Shown piece by piece: positions 43,658 to 55,272 of a stretch of 64,000 nt of DNA. The number at the start of each line of letters is the position of its first letter. The first letter of the stretch is position 1. The notes beneath the pieces were generated by a model. The model was not told the DNA's origin. It saw only the letters and a list, made by a program, of their open reading frames with translations, and did no database searches. The stretch is from Parapristionchus giblindavisi (Eukaryota > Nematoda > Chromadorea > Rhabditida > Diplogasteridae). Both the position numbers and the translations under genes were made by a program. The stretch spans positions 1 to 64,000 of the forward strand of contig CALSFV010000019.1 in the NCBI GenBank assembly GCA_943737045.1. Reading direction: 5' to 3'.

Positions 43658-44570
43658 GGGGGGGGGGCGATCAATTCGGCAACGATCGTTTCGACAACTG
43701 ATCATTTATCGATTAGAAGATGGAGTATGGCAACCAAAGGTTGTACCATTGCTATCAATAGGGAAGTACGGTATTGGACTACCGTAACCGTCGGGAATCG
43801 CGAATTGATTTTTTTTTCAGTCGAACAATGATCCGGGGGGCACATCTTTGATTTCTGGTCCAGGTAGTATTACAGATTAATTCTAGTCATTTCTAATTCC
43901 TCATCACTAGTCATTTCTCATCAGTCATTTCGCGTAGTAAACGACCCTTTTCTCGGTTGTGGTAAAACCAACCACATAATAATTGATAGAATGATGAAAT
44001 GAGAGTTTTTTCTCCTCTTTTCCCATACACTCTCATTCTAATACAATTTCATTTCCATATCACCCCATTCCCCTATAAAAGCATTCGATTCGTTTTCTCC
44101 GTTTTAGTCCAGAGCTCTCCCATCTTGAGGCTCGAGGATCTCATCTTCTCTCATCTTCCATCTCTCATCTTCTCTCTCTCTCATCTTGAGCCTTGAGGAT
44201 CTTGAGGCTTGCGGCTGAGGAGAGCTCGGGGAGCATTTCGCCCCGTGGACATCGTCCTCCTCACTGGGAGTCCCAGTGAGGAGGACGACCCCTCCATTCG
44301 ATCGAATAGATCGAAATGGGGAGGGGGGTGAACGAGGGGGTTGGGCCAGAAATCAAAGAAGTTCCATTTGGGGATCATGGTTGAAAATGACCGAGTTCGA
44401 CAAGTTCATGGTGATCCGAAAACAAATACTAGTAGACATTATATCAACAGTGCGTCACCTTTTATTTTTTCTGGATATCGTAACCCGAACTACCGTAATC
44501 AAGCTACCGTACCCTATAGTATTGTTGCTAAGTTCACGGTAAATTCCCGGGCAAAAAATTCCTGTTTTTT
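43658..44570. repeat. partial foldback rich in TACCGTAA
   Basis: Left arm (CGATCAATTCGGCAACGATC, TACGGTATTGGACTACCGTA) and right arm (about 44340-44560) are related to the elements at 46270-46940 and 56040-56700. The middle is pyrimidine-rich (TCTCATCTTC iterations) and holds a perfect hairpin. Confidence 0.55.
44252..44288. other. perfect 18-bp-arm hairpin
   Basis: TCGTCCTCCTCACTGGGA, one spacer base, then its exact reverse complement. It lies outside the mirrored arms of the surrounding repeat. Confidence 0.9.
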
Positions 44571-45187
44571 TTGGCCCAGGGAAAAATTCCATTAAGAGAG
44601 ATGGTCGTTAAGACTCGACCACCCCCCGGACACGTGCGCTAGCAATGAGAACTGGGGGTCCATACTTGGGTGTTAGAAGTGTCACTGGCCCTTATTACAC
44701 AAAACAGCAGAAATTTCCTATTTGTGCCCTCAGGCTATTAGAAAAATTTATTTAAAAGGCGTTCTCGCTAAGACGGCAAGCAAAGTGGCACAGTTGGTGA
44801 AAATCGTTTCTATGCGCTCAAACTTCACAGATGGGGTGCCTAGGGGAGGGATACACTTCAGCCAAAAAATTGGACCCCAAATGTGATCTTTGATCTTTGA
44901 TCTCGCGAAAAATAAAGTTGAGATTTTCCTATCTTGCTATATACCATTCGAAAGAGCGCAAAAAGTTATGCCAGAATATAACTTTTCAGAACTCTAGGTC
45001 TAGCATAGCTCCCGTAATGTGCGAAAAACCAATATATTTTGGACGTTTTCAATCTTTAAAAAAATAAATCAGCACTTTACAATAATCTCCGGGGAATTCC
45101 ACTGACGCTATCTTGTAGCAAATTTCATGTAGAATTTAATAAAAATTAATAGAGAAAAATCGATTATGTCTAAACATCACTTTTAAG

Positions 45188-45250
45188 CCACCGCTATCGC
45201 CCGATCGAGCTCATGTTCCTAGGGTGGGTTCGAATCCCACCCCAGGACAA
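45188..45250 (+). other. tRNA-like B-box segment, left arm
   Basis: A strong B box in GGTGGGTTCGAATCCCACCC forms a perfect T-arm-like stem. It is followed by TTTTTTGCTGATTTTTCG. The A-box region is weak and no cloverleaf is seen. The mirror copy is at about 47483-47545. Confidence 0.5.
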
Positions 45251-45569
45251 TGTTTTTTGCTGATTTTTCGCTGGCTTTCCAATGCTGCCCAAGGCTTTGG
45301 CCAATGTGTATGACCTTCAGAAAGTGGTTTTCTTGACATATTTAGCTGATAAAGTATGCAAATGACGAGTTCTTGACTCTACTATAAAGTCACGATCGCT
45401 GAATAGCTCGAGAGAGAGCTACGTTATTCTATAAAATGATAGGGCACGTCTGTCTGTTTGTTTGTTTGTTGTGTGTCCTTCACACGCCCTTTCTCCTTTA
45501 GGATTCCTTTAGGATTGTTTAGAAACACTACATCGGGCATGGAAATGTACGACTCTGTCGTATGACAGT

Positions 45570-45645
45570 TACCTGGTTGATCCTGCCAGCGGTGATATGC
45601 TCAGATAAAAGATTAAGCCATGCATGCCTGCGAACAAGCCTCATT
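45570..45645 (+). rRNA. captured fragment of the 18S rRNA 5' end, left arm
   Basis: TACCTGGTTGATCCTGCCAG, the near-universal start of eukaryotic 18S rRNA, is followed by GATATGCT, AAAGATTAAGCCATGCATG and ACAAGCCTCATT in the right order. The match is lost after about 76 nt. It is not a functional rRNA gene. Confidence 0.85.
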
Positions 45646-46269
45646 TGGGGGCAAATCATTAGTACGGTTCCAGATTCGGACAAGCTCAACCAATCGATGT
45701 TCACGTTTGAAAGAGGGTAAGAGAGAGAAAAATTGAGTAGGATTGTGATTGGTTATAGGAGAAAGAAACGATGGGAGCTCTCTAGGGGGAGAAGGAAGGG
45801 TCGGAGATAAGAGAGAGAGAGAGATAAGTTCCACCTTCTTCTGGTGCAGAACATCACCGTGCCGAATCGTAGAAAACTGAGGATCGAAAGGTTACAGAAT
45901 TTGTATGCTTGTCGTTGTTGGACGGCGATATTTGCAGAGAGACGCTGAAGATACGGATGTATTCGCGCATCAAGGCGGACAGAGCTGCTGCTTGCGCAAA
46001 TAAGGAAAAGAAAGAACCCAAAAATGCAACTAAGAATAGAAAATCGAAAATAAGTGCGTAACAGAAGAAGGCAGAAAGTCGGATGAAGAGGTCACTAAGC
46101 AATAGTGACGACTCTGAAGAATACCATCTGAGCAATCGTGATGTCTTATTTGAAAATAAACTGATAAGAGAAGACGATGAATGGAGCGTAGAAATGGGGG
46201 TCGAGGATGAAGAAGATGTATTTGATAATGCCAACGACGAAGATGACTATGATAAAGATTAAGATGAGA

Positions 46270-46940
46270 GCTCCCATCTCGGGGGGCGATCGATTTCACA
46301 ACGATCGTTTTCACAACGGATCATAAATCGGTTAGGGGGTGGCGAATAGCAACCAAAGTTGCATCGTTGTTATTAGTGGGAGTATACGGTATTGTGCTAC
46401 CGTAACCGTCAGGAATCGCGAACTGACTTTTTTCAGTCGACCCATGACCCGGGGTTCATGGTTGAAAATGGCCGAAGTCGAAAAATTCATGATGGCCCGC
46501 GATCAAATACTAGTTGCCATTATATCAATAGTGAGCCAACTTTTCTCTTTATGGATACCGTAACCCGAACTACCGTAATCTAGCTACCGTACCCTACAAT
46601 ATTATAGCGAAATTCACGGCAAATCCCTGTTTGATTACGGTAGTACGGGTTACGGTATCCAGAAAGATAAAAGTTGGCTCGCTATTGATATACTGGCAAC
46701 TTGTATTTGGTCTCGGAGTATCATGAATTTTTCGACTTCGGCCATTTTCAACCATGAACCCAGGGTCATGGGTCGACTGAAAAAAGTCAGTTCGCGATTC
46801 CTGACGGTTACGGTAGCACAATACCGTATACTCCCACTAATAACAACGATGAAACTTTGGTTGCTATACGCCACCCCCCAACCGATTTATGATCCGTTGT
46901 GAAAACGATCGTTGTGAAATCGATCGCCCCCCCCCCATCT
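46270..46940. repeat. foldback with CGATCGATTTCACAACGATC ends and TACCGTAA motifs at the axis of element I
   Basis: The two halves mirror around about 46605. Related sequence lies at 43658-44570 and 56040-56700. It includes variants of the CATGACCCCGGGGTCATG palindrome (46440-46460, 46745-46770). Confidence 0.75.
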
Positions 46941-47084
46941 CCCCCTAGAGAGCTCCCATCGTTTCTTTCTCCTATAACCAATCACAATCCTACTCAATTT
47001 TTCTCTCTCTTACCCTCTTTCAAACGTGAACATCGATTGGTTGAGCTTGTCCGAACCTAGAACCGTACTAATGATTTGCCCCCA

Positions 47085-47160
47085 AATGAGGCATGTTCGC
47101 AGGCATGCATGGCTTAATCTTTTATCTGAGCATATCACCGCTGGCAGTATCAACCAGGTA
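47085..47160 (-). rRNA. captured fragment of the 18S rRNA 5' end, right arm
   Basis: Mirror copy of 45570-45645 with a few substitutions, such as GATACTGCCAG where 18S has GATCCTGCCAG. Confidence 0.82.
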
Positions 47161-47482
47161 ACTGTCATACGACAGAGTCGTACATTTCCATGCCCGATGT
47201 AGTGTTTCTAAACAATCCTAAAGGAATCCTAAAGGAGAAAGGGCGTGTGAAGGACACACAACAAACAAACAAACAGACAGACGTGCCCTATCATTTTATA
47301 GAATAACGTAGCTCTCTCTCGAGCTATTCAGCGATCGTGACTTTATAGTAGAGTCAAGAACTCGTCATTTGCATACTTTATCAGCTAAATATGTCAAGAA
47401 AACCACTTTCTGAAGGTCATACACATTGGCCAAAGCCTTGGGCAGCATTGGAAAGCCAGCGAAAAATCAGCAAAAAACATTG

Positions 47483-47545
47483 TCCTGGGGTGGGATTCGA
47501 ACCCACCCTAGGAACATGAGCTCGATCGGGCGATAGCGATGGCTT
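47483..47545 (-). other. tRNA-like B-box segment, right arm
   Basis: Mirror of 45188-45250; B box in GGTGGGATTCGAACCCACCC as read on the plus strand. Confidence 0.5.
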
Positions 47546-48647
47546 AAAAGTGATGTTTAGACATAATCGATTTTTCTCAATTAATTTTTATTAAATTCTA
47601 CATGAAATTTGCTACAAGATAGCGTCAGTGGAATTCCCCGGAGATTATTGTAAAGTGCTGATTTATTTTTTTAAAGATTGAAAACGTCCAAAAAAATTGG
47701 TTTTTCGCACATTACGGGAGCTATACTAGACCTAGAGCTCTGAAAAGTTAAATTCTAGCATAACGTTTTGCGCTCTTTCGAATGGTATATAACAAGATAG
47801 GAAAATCTCAACTTTATTTTTCGCGAGATCAAAGATCAAAGATCACATTTGGGGTCCAATTTTTTGGCTGAAGTGTATCCCACCCCTAGGCACCCCATCT
47901 GTGAAGTTTGAGCGCATAGAAACGATTTTCACCAACTGTGCCATCTTCCATCCCGTTCACTGCATTCTTACCGAGAACGCCTTTTAAGTGCGAAAATGTT
48001 TTAAAATCATAATTTCTCAAAAACTTGAGGTGACGTCTAAATATCATTTGCGGTGCGTCCAGGGTGCACAGAGTTTGCTAATTCGCTATTAGCATCGAAT
48101 GTGCGTTGATTCCTAAACCACTAATTTGATTCAAAATTTTGGTTTTTTCGGACAAATTATCGCTTGTTGTAGATTGCTGCAAAGATTTCCGACCAGGTAT
48201 TGTAGCCTAAGCAATTCTGTATTGATTTCACTTAAAACCGGGTTCTTCCCGTTAGACCATCTTGCCGAAAATTTCGCTCGGTGCGGAGTTGTGGTCTACA
48301 CAAAGTTTCGAGGTGAGACCAGTAAAATGCCACAAGAAGCACAGCACTTGGATCAATTTGAAAATATCAAAATTTCTCAAGTTTGAAATGTTTTCATTTA
48401 TGCGGCTTATTGTGAAGTACTAATGATGTAAAAAATAATATTCAGCCAATGCTCAATGGCGGATCTATCTTTTCATCATTTTTTTCGAAAATTTTCATTC
48501 TGATAGCGTGCGAAAAATCAGAATTGCCTTTGAATCAGTCTCCAACTTGCTTTCTGTAACATGCCGCCATAGTACTTTGTAATGTACATAATCAATGTGA
48601 AAATCGTTCAATTTAGAAAATTCAGAAAATTCAATTTGAGTGCCTAC

Positions 48648-49348
48648 TAGGGTGGCGAGAATTGCTCTCGAATGAGCCTGTTTTGTAGTCTCTATCGAGT
48701 CGAGGTCGAATGGAGAGGATATTCGTTCCCTTTGGCAGTCTCTATCTCTCTCCCTAGGCTAATCGTTTTAGGTCGAGTCGAAGTCGAGTCGAGCGTTTTT
48801 CAAGGCCGTGTTTGAACAAAACTAGACAAATTATGTATATTTGAAATCAGCATGACGAGATCTTTAAAATAATACACAATTCGCATGGAATAATTAAAAT
48901 TAAATTGATTCCCTATCTGCCTCTGTAGAAGAGAGCTATGTTTATTTGTCTGATGATAGTAAGATTGAAGAGATTGAATCAAATGACGAATTGGAAGATT
49001 ATTAATAGTACTGTCATACTGATTGTTATCAAATTAATAATATTATTGTATCCTAAACCAACAAGTTATTAATAATTTTTTTTTGAAAAAAATCGTTAAA
49101 TTTGGATTCGTTTTATAGCACTTAATGAGCGCATGTCAGAAGTTTTAAAAGTTTTGAATTTGGTCAATGCAGTGCTGAGAAAAACCTTTCCATTCGATTT
49201 CGACTCGACTGTTTTTTGACTATTCGAGACAATGACCCCCTCTCTCGGCTCATTCGATGAGAGAGAGATCGTAAATGCTTCTCTCCTCGATAACTCGGCC
49301 AAGACTGCCAGTGGGAACGGATACTCTTGCGCCATTCTTGCCACCCTA
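48648..49348 (+). mobile_element. 701-bp hAT-like element with 8-bp duplication GTGCCTAC
   Basis: TAGGGTGGCGAGAATTG end and inverted TAGGGTGGCAAGAATGG are flanked by GTGCCTAC (48640-48647, 49349-49356). The TAGGG start and 8-bp duplication are hAT features. A short acidic open stretch near 48920-49003, ending LEDY before a stop, could be the tail of a lost transposase. Confidence 0.8.
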
Positions 49349-50604
49349 GTGCCTACTTTCACGGCAAATTTCTAAAATGTTGCAATTTTTCGACTCGAAT
49401 GCTGCGACAATGAGCAAACGACAATGACAATGTGAAGTTTCATGACGAGTATACATAGTAGAACTGAAATCCCGGCATTCGGCTCACTTTTGAAAAATTG
49501 ATTTCCATGACCCCGGGGTCATGGCAAAAAAATATTAATTTTCGAAAATTAAAGATTTCATATTGACTATGTACATTGCAAAGTACTATGACAGAATGTT
49601 ACAGAGAACAAGTTGGAAACTGATTCAAACACATTTTTGATTTTTCGCACGCTATCAGAATGAAAATTTTCGAAAAAATTGATGAAAAGATAGATCAGCC
49701 ATTGAGCATTGGCTGAATATTGTTTACATCATTAGTACTTCACAATAAGCCGCATAAATGAAAACATTTCAGACTTGAGAAATTTTGAAATTTTCGGACC
49801 ATGGGTCATGAAAATCGAAATTTTCAAATTGATCCAAGTGATGGGCTTTTTGTGGCATTTTACTGGTCTCACCTCGAAACTTTGTGTAGACCACAAATCC
49901 ACACCAATCGTTTGGAAAATACGTTTGGAAAATACATTTGTTCGGGAAAACCATCGATTACGGAAATTCGAGCGAAAATTTCGGCAAGATGGTCTAAAGG
50001 GAAGAACCCGGTTTTAAGTGAAATCAATGCAGAATTGCTTAGGCTACAATACCTGGTCGGAAATCTTTGCAGCAATCTGCAACAAGCGATAATTTGTCCG
50101 AAAAAAACCAAAATTTTGAATCAATTTAGCGGTTTAGGAATCAACGCACATTCGATGCTAATAGCGAATTAGCAAGCTCTGTGCACCCTGGACGCACCGC
50201 AAATGATATTTAGACCTCACCTCAACTTTTTGAGAAATTATGATTTTTAAACATTTTCGCACTTAAATAAATTTTTCTAATAGCCTGAGGGCACAAACAG
50301 GAAATTTCAGCTGTTTTGTGTAATAAGGGCCGATGACACTCCTAACACCCAAGTATGGGCCCCCAGTTCTCATTGCTAGCGCACGTGTCCGGGGGTGGTC
50401 GAATATGATCGAGTCTTAGGGAACAGGCCTCTTAAGAGGCATGTTCCCTAAGACTCGATCATACTGACCTTCCCCCGGACGCGTGCGCTAGCAATGAGAC
50501 TTGGGTGTTATACTTGGGTGTTAGGAGTGCTTATTACACAAAACAGCAGAAATTTCCCGTTTGTGCCCTCATAACCCCTATTACCCCTATTAGTTCCTCT
50601 ACTA

Positions 50605-51524
50605 TTAGGTTGATGCATTCCCGTTTTCCGTTTTTGATATGTGTACTTTGCTCCCTCCTCTCTGCGTCCGACCGCGACAACAACCACTGTGCTCTATAAT
50701 ATAAACAGCTTGCCCCTCCCTCTTATCAGTCGCACTGCCACAACCAGCTAGTGAGCAGTCTCGTTCCCACAATGCCCCATCGATTCCACCCAAACAGTGT
50801 CCACATACGCAACGTAATGTTATTTCTCTTCCTCTCTGGCACCAAACCACCCGAGACCCACCGTCAACTGGCCCGAGTATATCCCCAGGAAGTCCCCTCC
50901 GAGCGCACAGTACGTAATTGGTTCCAACGATTCGAGGCCCACAACTACAATCTCGAAGACGAGGAGAGGTCGCAACCTGCATGAGTGATGGATTTGGATT
51001 TGCAGCGCAGCACAGTCGAAGGGGAGCCATTCGCTACTAAGCGAGAAATAGCGCAGACTCTCGGAGTATACCAGGCAACTGTCGTTCGAGGACTGAAGAA
51101 GCTCGGCAAGGTGTGAAAGTTGGGCCATTCGATTCCCCACGTCTTGAGCGACAAGAACAAGAATTGCCGAGTTGACACAGCAAAAAGTCTTCTTACATAC
51201 GAAAGAACGACGGCCTGGCTGAACAATCTCATAACGGGAGATGATAAATGGATCGTCTACCATCACGTTGTGAGACGTCCGCAGTGGGTGGACAAGGAGG
51301 ATCAGCCGGAACCCGTCGCCAAAGACGAAACGCACCAGAAGAAGATGATGAGTTGTCGAGGGGCATTGTGGGAACCAGACTGCTCAGTAGCTGGTTGTGA
51401 CACTGCGACTGATAAGAGGGAGGGGCAAGTTGTTTATATTATAGAGCACAGTGGTTGTCGGCCGCAGAGAGGAGGGAGCAAAGTACACATATCAAAAACG
51501 GAAAACAGGAATGCATCAACCTAA
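50605..51524 (+). mobile_element. 920-bp mariner relic with about 170-bp terminal inverted repeats
   Basis: TTAGGTTGATGCATTC ends are flanked by TA (50603-50604, 51525-51526). The inverted repeats run to about 50777 and 51353, much longer than usual for mariner, because the right part is a copy of the left end. Confidence 0.88.
50772..51352 (+). pseudogene. mariner transposase, N-terminal two thirds, broken
   Basis: Start at ATG 50772. The first part is the helix-turn-helix domain (FLFLSGTKPPETHRQL, ERTVRNWFQRF, LEDEERS). An in-frame TGA follows the ERSQPA block. Later pieces in other frames match the second helix-turn-helix (KREIAQTLGVYQATV), the linker and the first catalytic region with TGDDKWI (first Asp) and QWVDK...PEP. 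The second and third catalytic Asp blocks (HDNARPH and YSPDLAP in mariners) are missing, replaced by inverted left-end sequence. Not functional. Confidence 0.85.
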
Positions 51525-51874
51525 TAGAAAAAAATAATTTACGTGTGAAAACGTTTAAAAATCATAATTTCTCAAATTGTTGAGATAAATTATAAATATC
51601 ATTTGCGATGCGTCTAGGGTGCTTGCTAATTCGCTATTCGCATCAATTAATATAATCAGTTTTGATTCATATCTCAAAAAAAAATGGTTGTTGTTGAGAA
51701 TACGAACTACTAAGGCAATTTTGTCAGCTTGGTCGGGATACAGTGTTCAAATATGCTAATGCATTTATTAGCATACGTTTGAACTGATTTACAACCAAAA
51801 ATGTGATTTGAGAGAAAATTGCACTGTCCTGGACGATATACAGTAGCACTATTGGGAGGACAGAGTTGGGTTAA

Positions 51875-52688
51875 TAGACCGGCTCGGTAAGACCGAGCAT
51901 GGTCCGGACATTCGCCAAGACTTTCGATCTAAGGCTCGATACTTTCATCATAGACACATACTGGGGGCATGCCGACGAAAGTAATAGTGAAAAACTCAAA
52001 CCCGGCTCACATATGTCACATAAAGAAAAACATGAAAAATTCATAACTTTTCAATCGTGATAGCTAGGACTTTTATTTTTATTTATTGTTGAATAACATG
52101 TCATGCACTCTTATAAACACAGCTGAGCAATAATATCATATCGTTCTGAATATGGTTTTTTTTCCTTTTTAGATTTTTCTTCTTCTATCCTCCTTGTACA
52201 GATTCTGCAAGTAATGACATAGTGCATATTGTAGCCCTGCCAATTGTGTGCATGGTGGTCACATTCCCTTGGCCTGCCAACATTTCGCAGGCATCGAGAA
52301 TTGCAACCGAATGTGAGATATGTGTAAATTGGAAAAATCGAAAATTTAAATTCTTGAAATTAGCAAGAGCAAGAGGTAGCTTTATTATGTAATTTAGTCG
52401 TGGTGATGCGTGTACACAGGAAAATTATACAGATAGACTTAGACTACATTTTTTTTAAATTGTGAAATTTTTTTAAAATTTTTTTTTCAACCTTCACATT
52501 GAGTCCCTTTATGTTTTTACTTTATGTGACATATGTGAGCCACGTTTGAGCCGAAGGGCATTTTCACTATTACTTTCGTCGGTCCGCCCCCGGGATGTGC
52601 CTACGATGAAAGTATCGAGAGCCAGATCGAAAGTCTCGGCGAATGTCCGGCAGGGGTCATAATGCTCGAGTCTTACCGAGCCGGTCTC
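51875..52688. mobile_element. 814-bp TTAA element (TAAGACTCGA family)
   Basis: Ends TAGACCGGCTCGGTAAGACC and inverse GAGACCGGCTCGGTAAGACT are flanked by TTAA (51871-51874, 52689-52692). The repeat copy at 40380-40400 shows the target without the insertion. The minus strand holds a Cys/His-rich coding-like segment (about 52150-52330) shared with 55273-57478. Confidence 0.85.
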
Positions 52689-52692
52689 TTAA

Positions 52693-54100
52693 AAGTTATA
52701 TCAGGATACCCCAATTTGAGGAAGGGGAATCCGAATCTGCAATAAAACCCTTATCCTTTAGAGAAAATTTTCGAGAAACATCTTATTTTGTATGTTAAAA
52801 ATCAGTTTTCATGCAATAACACATGTAAAACAACATTTCCGACCATATCCTTAATTGAGTTATTTGTAGGCGAGGTCATTAGCAACCGATCTAAGAAAAG
52901 TTTCGCATGATATCTCAAAAACGAAACGAGTTACAATCATTTAAAGTTGACAGTAAAAAAAATTTCGGAAATCAAAATTTAAAAATGTTGTTTTCGCACT
53001 CAGTTAGACCAGTCTAACAACTATCAAGGAAATCGGAGGACAAAAATTTTTTGCTGTCGAACGGTTTCATACACTTTTACAGGAGATCCGTGATATAGAT
53101 TTAACGTGTAGCAGTACTTTATCATTATTTTCTACTATTTATATAGTCAAACTTTTAGATTTACACAGTAAAACACAACAACAATGAGAACTAATGACAA
53201 ATGAATTCTTACATAGACAATTATAAATAAAGTGTACAATATATAAACAGAATAAAATGTATGCTAACATCGCTTTCTGAGAGACGACGTTCTTGAATCA
53301 CCTTGTAGATGTACCCGATAACTTCCTCAACGGCGAGATTGACGAGGTTACGAGCACGCAACTGCAAATGCGATTGTGACAAGTTTAAGTACATCGTAGA
53401 ACAAAACTAACGACACGGATCGTGAACAAACCGTTACAAATACATAGATATATATGGAAAAATGAATGAGTGGATAAAAATGTCCCAATAAGCTCCGAAT
53501 TTTTAACAATTCTATATCAAGAATGCGCTTTTCGTGACTCAATTCATTCGGGGCTAGAACGGCCATAATTGATCAAATCTCTAAAAAGCTACGTGAGCCA
53601 CAGTGTTCTCTTAGCTTGGAAAGCCAGACAGCATAGCCCCACACGCAAAATTACTGTAATCACACCACAATCAGAATGTGCATAGGGAGGCCGTTTGTGT
53701 AAGAGTCGGGCAAATCTGGGAGAGGGTTGGCACAGGCCGAAAATTTTGATACCCTCAAAACTTGTGTATAGGGGTTATCGACCATGCTGATGAAGATAGG
53801 CATAGTCATTTTGGCTCCAGTGGTCCCGCAACGCCTGGGCGGGATTACGGTATGATCACGTTTTCAAGACATTCTCGATCCATGGTAGAGCTAGAGGTAT
53901 GAAAATTGGGCTCATAGGACAGAATTCGATGGTGATGTCCATTTCATTAGTTTTGAAAGTTTTCCAAAAGGTCGAAAAGTGGAAATTTTGATGGAGACGT
54001 TTGCGCCCCAGACGAGTATGACAGTTCGAACCGGCGTGACGAGAGGATTCCAACGATATATTTTGAGCCCTTATCTCCGTCGAGAAAGCTTTCATTGTCT
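52693..54100. other. stretch with a possible small gene and otherwise nothing recognised
   Basis: On the minus strand, a frame from ATG 53566 (MAVLAPNELSHEK...) could splice at about 53444 to an exon at 53222-53364 encoding LRARNLVNLAVEEVIGYIYK, in phase and behind TTTGCAG. It looks coding but I do not recognise it, and a polyadenylation signal is not evident. Low confidence. Confidence 0.25.
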
Positions 54101-54922
54101 CGTTATAGTGATCTGCGTCAGCAGCAGTAGTTGTTTACGTCCCCCCCAGACACGGAGGAGGCGGAGGGAGAGGATGCGGGGATATTCAGAACAATTCCTG
54201 TATATGCGAATAGCTTCACCATGCAGTGTATTTAGACCAATATTAACAGGTGAATTTGATTGGTAATGGGGATGTCGAATTACGTTGAATTCATAATCAT
54301 CTGTTTTGTTATAAAGTGAGGTTTTAACATGACCGCTATTAATTATATCGATTTGTAGATCAAGAAAAGCACAATTATCATCTTGATTGTTAGTTCGTTC
54401 TAGAGATAAAAATTTGTGGTACATTTGTCTAGTTAATTTTATGAAATCCTTGCATTTACTGGACATGTGGAATAGATCATCAATATATCTATACGTTCTA
54501 TTTAGTGAATATGCTAATGTATGACCAGCTTTAACTTTCTTAGATAGATATTGAAATTCCATTACAGCGAGGGTAAGATCAGCTATCTGAGGCGATGCAT
54601 TATTTCCTTGTGGTATTCCTCGCTCTTGTTTGTAATATGTTCCACCATAAAAAGCATAACTGTTCTTTAATATATAATCCAACATAAGTTTAATATCATT
54701 TTTGTGATAAGTAATGCCTTTTTCTAAACTATTAGTTTTATCATACCGAACATAGGTTCCTTGAACATTGATGAATTCTGAATTAGCATTTTTGAATAGT
54801 AAATCAATGAGATAATATAATTTTTCTTTAACAACTTTATGTGGTAAGTTTGTAAATAGTGATGCAAAGTCAGAACAGAATATCTTATTTTTCTCATTTG
54901 CAGTGTTTTTAAAACCGTTTAA

Positions 54923-55268
54923 AGAAGGGGACCCACGAGATTTGGGCTGCGCTATTGACATGAAGAACGTGGGACATAGGAAGTGACATTCTCTTCTCTA
55001 TTAGATTTGACTGCGTAGAGCGTGTGGCTCAGTGGTTGGTAGTCAGCGCTTGTAACCGCGCCACACGGGTTCGATTCCCGTTTGCATTTTTCTATACAAT
55101 TTCAAAAACTCGCGCCTTTCCCTGGGCATATCAATGAACTTTAAGTCCGAAGTACGGTATTCTGGGGCATCTAAAATTTTAGAGAAAATTGTTTTTGTAT
55201 ACAAGGAGATGTGATCAATAGTTCTGTCTGGCCAGTTTAGTCACGAAAAAACTCGTGGGTCCCCTTCT
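54923..55268. mobile_element. 346-bp TTAA element with a tRNA-like core
   Basis: AGAAGGGGACCCACGAG and inverse are flanked by TTAA (54919-54922, 55269-55272). Its end is related to the sequence at 23282-23320 and 20279-20300 beside the saposin genes. Confidence 0.8.
55016..55086 (+). other. tRNA-like segment in the 346-bp element
   Basis: GTGTGGCTCAGTGGTT (A box) and GGGTTCGATTCCC (B box) at tRNA spacing, with TTGTAAC in the anticodon-loop position, followed by TTTGCATTTTTC. The arms at the two ends do not pair as an acceptor stem. Confidence 0.55.
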
Positions 55269-55272
55269 TTAA

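Larger units (their letters stand above)
44756..47983. mobile_element. 3.2-kb TTAA palindrome 'I' nested in O, carrying rRNA and tRNA-like fragments
   Basis: AAGGCGTTCTCG termini are flanked by TTAA (44752-44755, 47984-47987). The uninterrupted target is preserved in the opposite arm of O (about 50260-50285, CGCACTTAAATAAATTTTTC). The arms mirror around about 46610. Each arm contains a tRNA-like segment and an 18S fragment. Confidence 0.85.
44596..50431. mobile_element. 5.8-kb TTAA palindrome 'O' (TAAGACTCGA family)
   Basis: TTAA flanks both ends (44592-44595, 50432-50435). Both termini start GAG and contain TAAGACTCGA near position 17-27, followed by GACCACCCCCGGAC. Without nested insertions it is about 1.9 kb, with its axis near 49100. 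Related palindromes with TTAA are known in Caenorhabditis (PALTTAA families). Confidence 0.82.
50436..51640. mobile_element. truncated TTAA element 'P' abutting O
   Basis: It starts GAGGCATGTTCCCTAAGACTCGATCAT directly after the TTAA that also ends O. The interior matches O's left arm and then 47990-48080. It breaks off near 51640 without a matching right end. A mariner is inserted inside. Confidence 0.75.

Noticed and set aside
45570..47160. Ribosomal RNA locus
   Set aside because: Only the first 76 nt of 18S are present, in mirrored copies; the rest of the gene is absent.
50605..51335. Minus-strand frames of 141, 171 and 95 codons across the mariner
   Set aside because: They are antisense to a clear transposase relic and cross its inverted repeats.
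54092..54180. C-terminal extension of the Penelope-like frame
   Set aside because: Similarity to the other copy stops near 54180; the remaining residues are read from unrelated flanking sequence.
55016..55086. Functional tRNA gene, also considered at 3272, 6332, 27384 and 45188
   Set aside because: A and B boxes are present, but the acceptor arms do not pair and the copies sit inside transposable elements.
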